DNA of 64,000 nt from Streptomyces sp. NRRL F-2580 (lineage in GTDB: Bacteria > Actinomycetota > Actinomycetes > Streptomycetales > Streptomycetaceae), in contig NZ_JOIR01000042.1 of NCBI RefSeq assembly GCF_000720115.1, positions 1-64,000 of the forward strand. Direction: 5' to 3'. The stretch's first letter is position 1, and each line of letters begins with the position of its first letter. A model generated the notes under the pieces. The model was not told the DNA's origin. It saw only the letters and a program-made list of their open reading frames with translations, and searched no databases. Below are positions 36,211-45,665 of this stretch, piece by piece. The position numbers and the translations under genes are program-made.

Positions 36211-37793
36211 GCCGCAGCCTCCTCGAGCAGACCCTCATCGATCAGGGCATGAGCCGGGACGACGAGAAGGTCGCTGCCGCCGTAGAGGCCGTCGTCGAAG
36301 CACGCTCCGTCGTCCAGGACCACCAGCTGCTCGCCCAGCAGGTCCGACAGGTCGTGCACGCCGGTCCCCTCGTCGTCGCCCTCGGGATCCGGAGCGAACG
36401 CCTCCAGCACCGCGAGCGCGAGAACGTCGGCCACCGCAGGGCCGAACTGCAGAGCATCGGTCAGCAGCTGTGACAACCGCACCGGCCCGGCCAACGCCTG
36501 TACCAGCACCCTGCGTGCCAGGGCATAGTCAAGATCACTGTGACCCGCCGCGTCAGCCATCAGATCGTCGTCCGTCAGCTCCACGAGCTCGCCGTCCTCG
36601 AACGTCCCGCCGCTCTCCCGTACCGGCGCCAGCAGCAGGCTCCACCAGTCCCGCAGTCGCGGCAGGCGTGCCACGACCGGCCCGCTCAGCGCATCGGTGA
36701 ACACCTCCGTCACCTCAGCGGCCTCATCCGCGTCCAGCTCCAGCAACGGGAGCAGCACATCGCCCTGCAGAGCGACCCTCGACAGCTGGGGGATCGGCCG
36801 GAATCGCTGCTGAGCCTGGGACTGCAGGAACGTCGACCGCGCCCCCAGCACCTCCTTGAGCAGCTGCGAATGCCGGTGATGTGCTCGTTGGAGCAGCTGC
36901 AGGATGCGCATGCAGGTCAGCAGCACATCGCTCTCCTTGATCCCGTCGCGTGCCGTGCGCAACAGCTCGATCAGCCCCTGCTCAGCACGCTGCCGCTCCA
37001 GCAGGTGGCCGCGCGAGGAATCCAGCAGCTCCGGCACATGACGCCCCCAGTCCACGGCCCGCACATCACGCTCGGTCTCCCGCAGCACCACCCGGATCCG
37101 CTCCGCGTACGCCAGTGACAGCTTCAGGCTCTCCCCGGCGCTCTCCTCCGCCCGTCCCCACCTCCCTGTGCGCACCTGGCGGCGCAGGATTTCGTCCTTC
37201 GCCGCCTGGTGGTCCTCCACATCGACGTCCATCCCGGCCAGCAGGAGGTTGATCGCCGACACACTCGCCCGCAGCACCGCCCGCCCGTCCCGACCGATCT
37301 CCTCGCTCAGCAGTCGCACCGCCAGCTCCTGCCGGCAGTGCCCCTGCCGGTAGTCGCTGTAGGCGACGGCGAAATCCATCCCGCCGTGCTGATCGTTGAG
37401 CAGCTCCCGCAGCACAAAACGGGCCACCGCCTCGTGCTCGCAACGGTCCCGGCCGGGTGCTGCTTCACAGGCCAGCTCCATCAGGAACTCCACCACGGCC
37501 TCCGTGGTCGCCTCCTGCTCCAGGCCCTGCTGGTGCATCACAGCCTCCAGCGCCGCCAGCGCAAGAGTCCGCGGGTCGTACACACCGGCAGGGAACTGTT
37601 GCCACGCCTGTCTCAGGTCCAGACGATGCAGAGGGCTCGATCGGGCCAGGACCGTACTGCGCCTCACGAAGCCGACGTCGGACACCAGCGCCTTCCAGCC
37701 GCCCGTGTCGCTGTGCCCGGGAGTAGCAGCCAGCAGCTGCCGCTCCTCACTGTCCAGGAGCCGATTCGCACTACCAAGATCGTCATTCAACAC
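36207..37793 (-). CDS. jetA: Wadjet kleisin JetA (MukF-like)
   Basis: 528 residues. It begins with a winged-helix region (FVRRSTVLARSSPLHRLDLR), then helical bundles rich in Glu/Arg (AKDEILRRQVRTGRWGRAEE, ERQRAEQGLIELLRTARDGI). The C-terminal acidic domain ends LLVVPAHALIDEGLLEE. As in other Wadjet operons it is the first gene and acts as the kleisin holding the JetC heads. No ATP-binding motif is present, as expected. The promoter should lie in the 295-base gap upstream (37794-38088). Confidence 0.85.
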   Translation of the reverse strand: MLNDDLGSANRLLDSEERQLLAATPGHSDTGGWKALVSDVGFVRRSTVLARSSPLHRLDLRQAWQQFPAGVYDPRTLALAALEAVMHQQGLEQEATTEAVVEFLMELACEAAPGRDRCEHEAVARFVLRELLNDQHGGMDFAVAYSDYRQGHCRQELAVRLLSEEIGRDGRAVLRASVSAINLLLAGMDVDVEDHQAAKDEILRRQVRTGRWGRAEESAGESLKLSLAYAERIRVVLRETERDVRAVDWGRHVPELLDSSRGHLLERQRAEQGLIELLRTARDGIKESDVLLTCMRILQLLQRAHHRHSQLLKEVLGARSTFLQSQAQQRFRPIPQLSRVALQGDVLLPLLELDADEAAEVTEVFTDALSGPVVARLPRLRDWWSLLLAPVRESGGTFEDGELVELTDDDLMADAAGHSDLDYALARRVLVQALAGPVRLSQLLTDALQFGPAVADVLALAVLEAFAPDPEGDDEGTGVHDLSDLLGEQLVVLDDGACFDDGLYGGSDLLVVPAHALIDEGLLEEAAA

Positions 37794-37914
37794 AAGAACC
37801 GCCCTTACTCGGCTACATGCACGCTTTTCGGTCGTGGCGAAGAGTGCAGCATCCGACTATGACAATCAGGGCGAAAAAGGTGTAACGCTCTCATCACGGT
37901 GGCCGACACCCACA

Positions 37915-37939
37915 CAGGTGATCTTCCGGCCGTCACCTG
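37915..37939. promoter_or_regulatory. Inverted repeat upstream of jetA
   Basis: CAGGTGA at 37915-37921 and TCACCTG at 37933-37939 form a 7-bp inverted repeat about 120 bases upstream of jetA. It could be an operator, but no regulator is known and the chance of coincidence is real. Confidence 0.25.
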
Positions 37940-38088
37940 CCTCCTGAGCAGGCATGATGCGTGCGGCAGTCAGGCGCCGCTCAAGACGCCAGCCGCGAGC
38001 CCCGGCCGCTGGCATTCCTGAGACGGCGATGGCCTTCAGGGCTTTATGCAAGGGCGCTTCCGGGCTCTGCGTTCAGCGCGGGGGCGGG

Positions 38089-39165
38089 TCAGGACCAGGC
38101 GATCGGATCGTCCGTGAAGCGCCCGACGAGCTGGTTATCGAGGAGGTCTTCGGTGATGGCTTCGGCGCCCGTCTCGATGGCTTCCTGCGCGGCCATGCAG
38201 ACAAGGTGAGAGAGGGGCTTCATGTAGCCACCGGTGCGTTTGTGCAGTGGTGTGGCGAGGTTGAGGAGGTCTCCGGGCGCGTGCTGGTGGAGGCGGAGGT
38301 TCTGGTCGAAGGCTTTGACGACTTCGTGGAACACCTCGTAGTCGTCGGGGCTGTAGGGGAGGGGAAGGACGGCCAGGGTGGGGATACCGCCGGAGCCGCC
38401 GTCGGATGGGCCGGGGCGTTTGCCGCGGCGGGCTTCGTTGGCGATGTCGCGGGAGCCGGGGCCGCAGTAGACGAAGGAGACGTTGCACTCGTCGGAGAGG
38501 TAGCCAAAGTAGTCGAAGGCCGTCTTCACTTCGGTGTTGTCCAGGCGGTCGATTCCGTCGACCAGGACCAGGCGTGTTCCGAGCGTCTTCATGACATGGC
38601 AGACGGGGCCGGTCATGTCGGTGCTGCGCGGGTTGGTCTCGGGCTCCTTGGTGTGCCTGTGGCCGAGGAACTCGGCGAAGGGAATGGACATGTCGAGTTT
38701 ACTGCCGGGCGCGAGCGGTGTGTTGATGTGGATGACGGGGACGCGCCGGGGGCTGGGCGCCAGCTGCCTGCTCAAGATGGCCTCGTAGCTGCGGCCGATC
38801 TGGCGCAGGACGGTGGTCATTCCCGTCTCGCCCGGACCGTCGATCGCCAGATGGAGGGGGCCCTCACTGTGCGGGCTGCTGGCCAGCAACAGCCGGCGCG
38901 CAACAGCGGCGGCTTTCTTCATGGCGGGAGTCGGAACGGTACGCATCGTGGCGTGGTACCGCAGCCGTGGGTCATCTTCTGCAGGAGGAGCCGTCGCTGG
39001 CGGGTAGTCGGCGAGATCGAGTGGCTCCACTTCGTGGAGCATCCGGGCACGCCAGCCGTCCCGGGTGGTGGGCGGCAGGAAGGCGCCAGGCACGGCATCA
39101 GGTGGGCGAGGTTCCATCGACAGTCCCGAACGAAGCGAGGTAGGGCCGGCGGGCCGCGAAAGCAA
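38089..39165 (-). CDS. TnsC/TniB-like AAA ATPase with degenerate ATP site
   Basis: 358 residues from TTG 39165; ATG 39117 is an alternative start. An AAA+ fold of the TniB/TnsC type is visible. However, the P-loop reads DGPGETGMTTV, so the Walker A lysine is Met (M116, codon ATG where AAG is expected). The Walker B region reads LVLVDGIDRL, with Gly204 where Glu is expected. The rest (VSFVYCGPGSRDIANEARRG, IPTLAVLPLPYSPDDYEVFH) is intact. TnsC normally links target recognition to the transposase through ATP. Loss of both residues predicts no ATP turnover. The gene follows tnsB on the same strand with a 25-base gap. Confidence 0.85.
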   Translation of the reverse strand: MLSRPAGPTSLRSGLSMEPRPPDAVPGAFLPPTTRDGWRARMLHEVEPLDLADYPPATAPPAEDDPRLRYHATMRTVPTPAMKKAAAVARRLLLASSPHSEGPLHLAIDGPGETGMTTVLRQIGRSYEAILSRQLAPSPRRVPVIHINTPLAPGSKLDMSIPFAEFLGHRHTKEPETNPRSTDMTGPVCHVMKTLGTRLVLVDGIDRLDNTEVKTAFDYFGYLSDECNVSFVYCGPGSRDIANEARRGKRPGPSDGGSGGIPTLAVLPLPYSPDDYEVFHEVVKAFDQNLRLHQHAPGDLLNLATPLHKRTGGYMKPLSHLVCMAAQEAIETGAEAITEDLLDNQLVGRFTDDPIAWS

Positions 39166-39190
39166 GCTCCGCTGGCAAAGGCACGAGGCG

Positions 39191-41371
39191 TCACTGAGGT
39201 GTGGGCGGGCCCTGGCCGGCTACGGGCCGCGGGGGCCAGGACAGGGGCAGGGAGAGCCGCTCGGGTCCGGTGGGCAGGCTGGCGATGCTGTCGTAGTCCG
39301 GAGCCGGGATACCTGCGTAGGGATCCTGGGCGGCAGTGGGACCTACGGGCATCCCGCGGTCGGTCCCGGTCGGCGGGGCGGTGGTGGCGCGGGCCGGGCC
39401 GCGACCGGCGCGTTCGAGCAGGGAGCGCACGACGCGGGCGATCGACTTCTGGTCTCGGCTGGTGCCCCCTTGCCCGATGTGGGTGGCCGTGGCCTGGTCC
39501 CATACGTGCTCGCTCCACGGGTCGCCGATGAGCCGCTGGTAGACAAAGCCAGCCTCCGCCCACGTGCCGTTGCGGAAGTCTTCCAGCCACACCTTCTCCG
39601 GCTGGTGCGGGTGGAAGCGCACGGGCCAGCGCTGTCCCTTGCCAGGCCATCCGGAACGGGCGTGCCGGTAGGGGCCCAGGGCTCGGCTGTCGTAGGTGCG
39701 GTTGTTCAGCCGCACGCCCTTCTCCGTGACCCTCACCCAAACGGTGGGAAGCAGCCGCAGCCGGTCCTCGTCGCTGAGACAGACGGGAACGTAGCCGCTT
39801 GAGGCGACATGAGCGGCGAACATCTGGTTCGGCGTGCGGGGCGGCATCGACGGCAGGAACGGATTGCGGAGCTCGTCGTGCGGCCGCTGCTGCCAGCCGA
39901 TGGCGATCCACTGCTGCAGGAAGTCGTTGATCTGGTCGATCCGCCACAGCCGCTCAGCAGCGACCTTCTTACCGCGGTGGTGGAGGTCTTTGCCGGTGTA
40001 GCCGGGCAGGAACTGACTGAAGAGCGATTTGATCGACCCGAAGGTCCGTTCGATGATCGCTTTGTGGGTGGGGGAGTTATAGCAGGCGGGACGGACCGAG
40101 ATGCCCAGCTGGGCGCAGGCGTCCGTGAACGCCTGCCCGGCGAACACTTTGCCGTTGTCCATGACGATCATTTCCGGGATGATCACCGGCCTGGCGGCCG
40201 CGCCCTGCATCCGCTGATCGGCCTCGACCAACGTCGCATAGGGCAGGCCGGAATTCTCCGCTCGGGCCTTGAGAGACCAGTGCGGGCGCATCGGCTGCGG
40301 GGTGCACATCTCGGCCAGCAACAGCAGGGCGTCCACCGCCTTGGTGGCTCGGCCGCCGTGACGGCGTGAGGAGCGGCCAGTCTTGACACCACTGGACTTG
40401 GGCCGGATGACTGCGGCAAGAACGCTCCGGCTGGCCACCTCGATCGCCGCAGTCAGCTCCAGGGGGACAGCCCGACCGGTCTCATCCACACCCAACAGGT
40501 CCAGTGAGGTGGTGTCGATCTGCACCTGCTCGCCCAGCGTTGTGGGCATGGACAGCGTGAACGGAGGCTCGGCACGAAGCTCATCGCCCCCTCGGCGGCC
40601 GGTCTCCCTGCCGCAGAGGATGCCGAGCCGATCCAGCATTCGGTAGAACGTCGCCCTGGACGGCATCAGCTTTTCCGCCTTCCCCTTGAACTTTCGCACG
40701 CAAGCTCTCCTCAGCAGCTCGAACAGCCGCGACCTCGTGCCGACGGACCGGTCCTTGTGCCGCTCGTGCACCCGCCACAGCAGCCGCACCACCCGTTCGT
40801 CGACCCGGCCCTGCCGGCTCGGGCCACGCACCCGGCGCTTGTCGACCAGCCCCCACACGCCCTGCTCCAACCAGGCCAGCCGCTTGCGCTCCACCGTCGC
40901 CGCCGACACCCGGTGATGAGCCGCACGCAGCTCAGCGGCCTTGACCATGTACCGCTCCCGCAGAGTGGTGTGCTGCGGGTCGTAGCAGCTGCGCGGCGTG
41001 GTGCCGGGAGCGGCGAACCCGGGCAGCCCCGTGTGGACCTCCAGCACATGGTCCAGCCAGAACTCGACATCCTCACGGGCCTTGTCCGACAGCCCGTCCA
41101 CCAGCCCCGCCCCGCCCAGGCCGCGGCCCACAGCCGACGCCTGTCCGGCCGTGACGGTGCAGTCGGGGACCGTACCCGGTGACAGCACACGGAAGCCGGC
41201 TGAGTTCTGGAGTGCCTCCACCAAAACGACAGCGTCCTCGCCGTCGGCGTCCTGACTGATCAGGTGAGCACTGGTGCCCTGCAGAGCTGCCACCAGATAG
41301 GGCTTGCCCTGCCAGGAGAGGACCTGGCCCACGGCCACCTTGTCCGGCCGCGCCGGCGCACGCACCGCCAT
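39191..41371 (-). CDS. TnsB/TniA-like DDE transposase
   Basis: 726 residues from ATG 41371, which overlaps the tnsA stop (TGATG). An N-terminal helix-turn-helix region covers about 135-260 (KFKGKAEKLMPSRATFYRML). The integrase core has D286 (EQVQIDTTSLDLLG), D405 (EMIVMDNGKVF) and E441 (SPTHKAIIERTFGSIKS). A Mu-type C-terminal beta-barrel follows (RLNNRTYDSRALGPYRH), then a Pro-rich tail that may contact TnsC. All catalytic residues are present, so this subunit appears able to join DNA ends. Tn7-like arrangement. Confidence 0.92.
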   Translation of the reverse strand: MAVRAPARPDKVAVGQVLSWQGKPYLVAALQGTSAHLISQDADGEDAVVLVEALQNSAGFRVLSPGTVPDCTVTAGQASAVGRGLGGAGLVDGLSDKAREDVEFWLDHVLEVHTGLPGFAAPGTTPRSCYDPQHTTLRERYMVKAAELRAAHHRVSAATVERKRLAWLEQGVWGLVDKRRVRGPSRQGRVDERVVRLLWRVHERHKDRSVGTRSRLFELLRRACVRKFKGKAEKLMPSRATFYRMLDRLGILCGRETGRRGGDELRAEPPFTLSMPTTLGEQVQIDTTSLDLLGVDETGRAVPLELTAAIEVASRSVLAAVIRPKSSGVKTGRSSRRHGGRATKAVDALLLLAEMCTPQPMRPHWSLKARAENSGLPYATLVEADQRMQGAAARPVIIPEMIVMDNGKVFAGQAFTDACAQLGISVRPACYNSPTHKAIIERTFGSIKSLFSQFLPGYTGKDLHHRGKKVAAERLWRIDQINDFLQQWIAIGWQQRPHDELRNPFLPSMPPRTPNQMFAAHVASSGYVPVCLSDEDRLRLLPTVWVRVTEKGVRLNNRTYDSRALGPYRHARSGWPGKGQRWPVRFHPHQPEKVWLEDFRNGTWAEAGFVYQRLIGDPWSEHVWDQATATHIGQGGTSRDQKSIARVVRSLLERAGRGPARATTAPPTGTDRGMPVGPTAAQDPYAGIPAPDYDSIASLPTGPERLSLPLSWPPRPVAGQGPPTPQ

Positions 41372-42180
41372 CAGGGCGCCCCCATCGGAGACCACACCAG
41401 GGAACGGGCGGGAACGAAGGGCCTGGTCCAGTCGATGAGTAGTTCCCGGGACCAGATCAGGTGAAGTGCACGGGCCACAGTGGGCAGTTCGGGCAGGTAG
41501 CTGGCGCGGACCCCCTCGGTGACGGGCTGCGGCCGGGCAAAGACCTGGTGCAGAATCCGCGCGGTGTCCGCATCCCGCAGACGCGCATGCCGCCACTGTG
41601 ACAGCCGCTGCCGGTTGCGGGCCACCACCGCATCCTCCGCACCGCCGAAGACACGAACCCGCCAGTCGGCCTGACGCCCCGCGGCTTCCAGCAACTCCAG
41701 CCTCTGTGCCCAGCGGGAACCCGTGCCGTCACCAGGCCGGCACACCAGCAGCATGGCCTGCCCGTCAGCCAGCCGAACAAAGAAGTCCGGTACATACCCC
41801 GGGTCTCTGCCGGCCCAGGTCAGTCGCACCGGCCAGGACGCGAACGTCACCACCTGCGGATCGAACTCCAGTGACAGCGCCGCCTCCCGGGCCCGGAGCG
41901 TGCCGCAGCCGACGTGCCGAGCCTGATCGGCAAGCCGCCACCAGGTCGCGATCGCCCGCCTGCCCCGATACCGCTCGGGCTGCCACACCGGATCATGCTG
42001 CTCCAGCCGTACCTGGCGCAGCTCACCCACCGGCCGCTCCACCAGTCGACCGGCACCGGAGCGCACTTGCGCCCACACGACATCACCCACACCACACTCC
42101 ACGAGAACACGGGGACCATCGCCCCGGATCGCCGGGGCAATGGGGACACCTTGACGGGCGGCACGCGACCAGAGAAGCAA
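41371..42180 (-). CDS. TnsA-like heteromeric transposase endonuclease subunit
   Basis: 269 residues from TTG 42180; no clear ribosome site, so the start is uncertain. The middle has the TnsA pattern: REAALSLEFDPQVVTFASWP (Glu), GYVPDFFVRLADG (Asp), and MLLVCRPGDG, where the catalytic Lys of Tn7 TnsA would be expected but Arg is seen. A helical C-terminus follows (RNRQRLSQWRHARL). TnsA makes the 5' cuts that allow cut-and-paste transposition. Whether the Arg impairs cutting cannot be judged from sequence. Confidence 0.75.
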   Translation of the reverse strand: MLLWSRAARQGVPIAPAIRGDGPRVLVECGVGDVVWAQVRSGAGRLVERPVGELRQVRLEQHDPVWQPERYRGRRAIATWWRLADQARHVGCGTLRAREAALSLEFDPQVVTFASWPVRLTWAGRDPGYVPDFFVRLADGQAMLLVCRPGDGTGSRWAQRLELLEAAGRQADWRVRVFGGAEDAVVARNRQRLSQWRHARLRDADTARILHQVFARPQPVTEGVRASYLPELPTVARALHLIWSRELLIDWTRPFVPARSLVWSPMGAP

Positions 42181-42213
42181 ATTCGATCGAACGCGCTAGA
42201 ACGAGCGATGCGA

Positions 42214-42606
42214 TCAACAGCCCGCGTTCCTCGAACGGGTGTATTCGTCACTGTGTTCATGCAGGTCACTGGCGCAGAACCGTTCACCTGCAGGTGCGAG
42301 GGCTTGTTCGAGGTGGGCAGCCTGCGCTGCGAAGTCGCGGACCAGGCGGATGCCCGGTCTGCGTTCCTGGGAGGGGGACAACCATGCATTCCGCACGGCC
42401 AGCACCACAGTCGGCCACCGCACGTGGTGCCAGTCGGCACTGGCGACACCTGCCGGGTGATGAAGGCCGCGCACCAGCGCGGCAGTCCGAGCGAAGCCGC
42501 CGGGTGTCTGCTTCGGCGCCTTCCCGGTCCTGATGCCTGGTGCCAGACACGCCTCAGTACGGGCCAGCCTGCCTGGCCAGAGGATGCGCAGTCCGTCGAC
42601 CATCAA
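42214..42606 (-). CDS. Possible small ORF upstream of tnsA
   Basis: 130 codons ending 33 bases before the tnsA start, in the same direction. It encodes WHHVRWPTVVLAVRNAWLSP and a helix FAAQAAHLEQALAPAG. There is no ribosome site at its TTG/ATG start and no recognised family. It overlaps the region expected to hold the divergent promoters of tnsA and the gene at 42664. It could be real or chance; low confidence. Confidence 0.3.
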   Translation of the reverse strand: MMVDGLRILWPGRLARTEACLAPGIRTGKAPKQTPGGFARTAALVRGLHHPAGVASADWHHVRWPTVVLAVRNAWLSPSQERRPGIRLVRDFAAQAAHLEQALAPAGERFCASDLHEHSDEYTRSRNAGC

Positions 42607-42663
42607 GAGACCGGCTGCATCTCAGCTGCCGGCCCCTCCCCAGCCATCATGAGGAGAGCAGAC

Positions 42664-43302
42664 GTGACCACCCTGCCCTTTGCCGCAAGCCCAGAGCATG
42701 ACCCCGCCGAGCCACCGCACCTGGCCGAGCACCTGTACCGGCTCGCCGGCCTGATGCGCAGTATCAACCGGCCCTCTGAGGCAACGGAGCTGGAGGAAGC
42801 GGCGGCAACACTGCCCGTGTTGGAGATGGCTTACGCCAGGCTGGCTCACTTCCAGAAGCTGCGCCTGAACCCGCCGCAAGGCATGACCCGCAGGCAGTGG
42901 TGTGAGGCGAGGCACCGCACGCAAGAGGCACGGGCCGGCGTTGACTGGCTCCACGAGCACCGGTTGCTTCCCAACCCCGACACTCTGCTCGTCAACGGCG
43001 CAGTCGCGGTGCTGCGAACCGCCGCCCAAGGTCAACAACCTGATCGGTTGGTCCGGGAAGCCGGGATGATCCTGGACGGCCTCGGCTCCCACTGCACCTC
43101 CATCGTGCTTGCCGAACAGGACCCGATCGAGGAAGGCAGGTGGGAGGACGCGCCGGCCTTGACCGGTGCCCGTCTCGCCCGTGCCGTGGTGAACATCCTC
43201 GTCCGAGCCAGCCGCATCAGGGGATACAACGACGCGGAAGAACAGGCCCGCATCGGTCTTATCGAGCAGGCCTGCGACCTGACACAGCAGGTGGCGGCAT
43301 GA
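42664..43302 (+). CDS. Unknown helical protein between tnsA and tap
   Basis: 212 residues from GTG 42664, chosen for GAGGAG seven bases upstream. Mostly alpha-helical: HLAEHLYRLAGLMRSINRPS, TRRQWCEARHRTQEARAGVD, and a C-terminus ARAVVNILVRASRIRGYNDA. No known domain. It lies 134 bases before tap on the same strand, so it may belong to the telomere transcription unit rather than the transposition genes. Confidence 0.6.
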   Translation: MTTLPFAASPEHDPAEPPHLAEHLYRLAGLMRSINRPSEATELEEAAATLPVLEMAYARLAHFQKLRLNPPQGMTRRQWCEARHRTQEARAGVDWLHEHRLLPNPDTLLVNGAVAVLRTAAQGQQPDRLVREAGMILDGLGSHCTSIVLAEQDPIEEGRWEDAPALTGARLARAVVNILVRASRIRGYNDAEEQARIGLIEQACDLTQQVAA

Positions 43303-43436
43303 CGAGCATCCCCCCAAGGTGAAGACCAGCATCGACCACCGAAACCCGCACCACCGAGATACTCGCCAGCGCCAGCAGTCCGCGACTCAGCCGGCGCGTA
43401 CGCCGCCACCCCCGCTGTGCTGAAAGCCCCACACCC

Positions 43437-45665
43437 ATGAGCGATGCCCTGCAAGCCGCCGAAGCTCTCATCAACCGTGGCCCCCGACCGCCTGGCCTTC
43501 CTACCCCGGATGAACGACGCCGTCTGCGAGAAGTATGGGGAGCCACGCTGGAAGAGTTCGCCAGCGCCCTCGACAGGGACGTGCCGGACATGGAGGCATG
43601 GGAAGCCGGTCAGGCCGCAACCGACCCAGCCGACGACATCGCCTACGCCCGCCTGCTCCAGCGCATCCGTGAACACCTGCCCGCCACCTACGAGCCGGAC
43701 TGGGCGGCCCTGCGCCGCACCGTGCACGACACACCGAGTGCAAAGCCGGACGTGCTGTGCGACGGCTGCGGACAGGAAATCGGCGCGTGCGAGCGCTGCG
43801 GACTGCCCACCACCAGCAGACCCGGCGGCCGGTGGCTGCACCGCGGCACGACCTGCACCCCCAGCGGCCCCCTCACCCCAGGCCAGTCCGACCCCTTGAT
43901 GTGCCCGCCCCTGCAACTGCCGCCCCGACGACTGGACTTCCCGGCAGGTCCCGTGGCCGTGATCGACTACCGCGACGGCGCGCTATTTGCCCACCTCAGC
44001 AAGGACCGCACCAGCGACTGCCCCCAAACCCTGGCCGAACTGTTGGTCTGGACCCACACCGAGGGCCTGGGCGCCGTACGGCTGCACAACAGAGGACACC
44101 ACCAGTACCCTCTGCTCGTCCTCACCGGCGCGGCCACCCCAGTTGTCGGTCTTCCGCTGACGCTCAACGACCCGATCGGCCGCCTGCTGCCAGCCAGCCA
44201 TCCGGCCCTTCACGCCCTTAACACCGCGGGATGGCACCCCGTCGGACGCGGCATGGGCCCCTGGAGCCGCCTCCAGGCCCGCACCGCCCCCCGCGGCCGC
44301 GTCACCGTGCACCTGGCCGTGCAGCCCTGGGGAGCCCTCGCCGACGCCGGCTGGGAACTGGACGCACTCACCCCTGAGCACCTCACCCGGCTTCTAGCCC
44401 GGTACGCGGACACAGTCATCGTCCCGCAGGGTTCCACAGCCACCTGCGGAAGCCGGCTCATGACAGCACTGCGTCCGCCCAAGCAATGGACCGGCGACGT
44501 CGCCACCAGCAAGCGCATCCTCGCTCCCCCCGTGCGCGGAGCGCTGACCGAAGCACACGCCCCGGCACCCCCCGAAGCACCGCCCGCCCATCCCGTGGCC
44601 CGGGGATGGGACCCGGTCGACGTGCAGTGCGAGGAGCCCTTCGACTGGTTCCGCGACCCCACTGCGCAAGAACTCGACGACTTCGACTACGTCGTCGGAC
44701 TGGACACCAACTTCGCCTTCACCAATGCGGCAGGCCGCGTCAGAGTCGGCTACGGCCCCGTCAGCCCCACACCAGAAAACCTGCCCGACTTCGACGCCTC
44801 CATCCCCGGCTGCTGGTACGCCGACCTCTCCCACATCGCGACCGATCCCCGGCTGCCCTCCCCCTTCACTCCCACCGGTGCCCCGCCCACCGGCCCCGCC
44901 TGGTATGCCACGCCCACCCTCGCCTACGCCCAACGACAGCTCAGAGCCACCATCAAACCGATCAAGGCTTACTTGAGACGCGGCTCCAGCGGCCCCTACC
45001 TGGAGGACTGGAATGCCCGCCTGCGCCAGGCCTACAGCACGGTGCTGCACCGTCTCGGCATTGACCCCGCAGCCACCGGCCAAGCCTTTTTCCACGCCCG
45101 CGACCAGGCTCTGGTACTGGGCAACCCGCTGGACTGGGATCTACTGCGCCTGATCAAAGCCACCGCCAACGGAGGCATCGGGAAACTCGCCGAAGGCCCC
45201 ACGGACCTCGAACGGGACCCTTACGAGCCCTGGCCGGCGCTGCGCAGAGTGACCTGGCGCCCCGACATCCGCGCCGCGATCATCGCCGCAGCCCGGACCG
45301 AACTGCACCGCAAAATGCAGCTCATGGCCGCCACCACTGGCCGCTACCCACTGGCCGTCCTGACCGACTGTGTCGTCTACCCCGCCGCCCGGCCCACCCC
45401 TTTCGACCCTCTGCCCCCTGGAGACCCGGCGAGTGAGAGCACGCTGCGTAGTTTCACCTTCGGCGCCCGCTTCGGCCACGTGAAGCTCGAGGGCACCGCC
45501 TCCATGGCATGGGCAGCCCGAGCGACACAGGCCGGACTCAACCCAGCCAGCTGGATCAAAGACCCCGCCGCCGCCTTCGAGGAACCCACAGAAGAAGACC
45601 CACAGCCATGCGATGCGAACCTCACCACCCAGCCCGACCCCGACACCTCCTGGCGGCTGTTCTAG
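43437..45665 (+). CDS. tap: Telomere-associated protein Tap
   Basis: 742 residues. An XRE-like helix-turn-helix lies near residues 28-60 (LREVWGATLEEFASALDRDV), then a CxxC...CxxC pair (C108, C111, C118, C121). The long body has the streptomycete Tap signatures: FDYVVGLDTNFAF, SIPGCWYADLSHI, LPSPFTPTGAPPTGPAWYAT, WRPDIRAAIIAAARTELHRK and YPLAVLTDCVVYPA. Tap binds the single-stranded 3' ends of linear Streptomyces replicons and recruits the terminal protein for end patching. Length is normal. Unusually, the Tpg-like gene is separated from it by a tniQ gene on the opposite strand, whose stop overlaps the tap stop. Confidence 0.85.
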   Translation: MSDALQAAEALINRGPRPPGLPTPDERRRLREVWGATLEEFASALDRDVPDMEAWEAGQAATDPADDIAYARLLQRIREHLPATYEPDWAALRRTVHDTPSAKPDVLCDGCGQEIGACERCGLPTTSRPGGRWLHRGTTCTPSGPLTPGQSDPLMCPPLQLPPRRLDFPAGPVAVIDYRDGALFAHLSKDRTSDCPQTLAELLVWTHTEGLGAVRLHNRGHHQYPLLVLTGAATPVVGLPLTLNDPIGRLLPASHPALHALNTAGWHPVGRGMGPWSRLQARTAPRGRVTVHLAVQPWGALADAGWELDALTPEHLTRLLARYADTVIVPQGSTATCGSRLMTALRPPKQWTGDVATSKRILAPPVRGALTEAHAPAPPEAPPAHPVARGWDPVDVQCEEPFDWFRDPTAQELDDFDYVVGLDTNFAFTNAAGRVRVGYGPVSPTPENLPDFDASIPGCWYADLSHIATDPRLPSPFTPTGAPPTGPAWYATPTLAYAQRQLRATIKPIKAYLRRGSSGPYLEDWNARLRQAYSTVLHRLGIDPAATGQAFFHARDQALVLGNPLDWDLLRLIKATANGGIGKLAEGPTDLERDPYEPWPALRRVTWRPDIRAAIIAAARTELHRKMQLMAATTGRYPLAVLTDCVVYPAARPTPFDPLPPGDPASESTLRSFTFGARFGHVKLEGTASMAWAARATQAGLNPASWIKDPAAAFEEPTEEDPQPCDANLTTQPDPDTSWRLF

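Noticed and set aside
37954..39531. 525-codon plus-strand open frame
   Set aside because: Antisense to the tnsC-like and tnsB-like genes; low-complexity Gly/Ala composition.
41914..42663. Long N-terminal extension of the gene at 42664
   Set aside because: It overlaps tnsA in antisense; the GTG at 42664 has the ribosome site.
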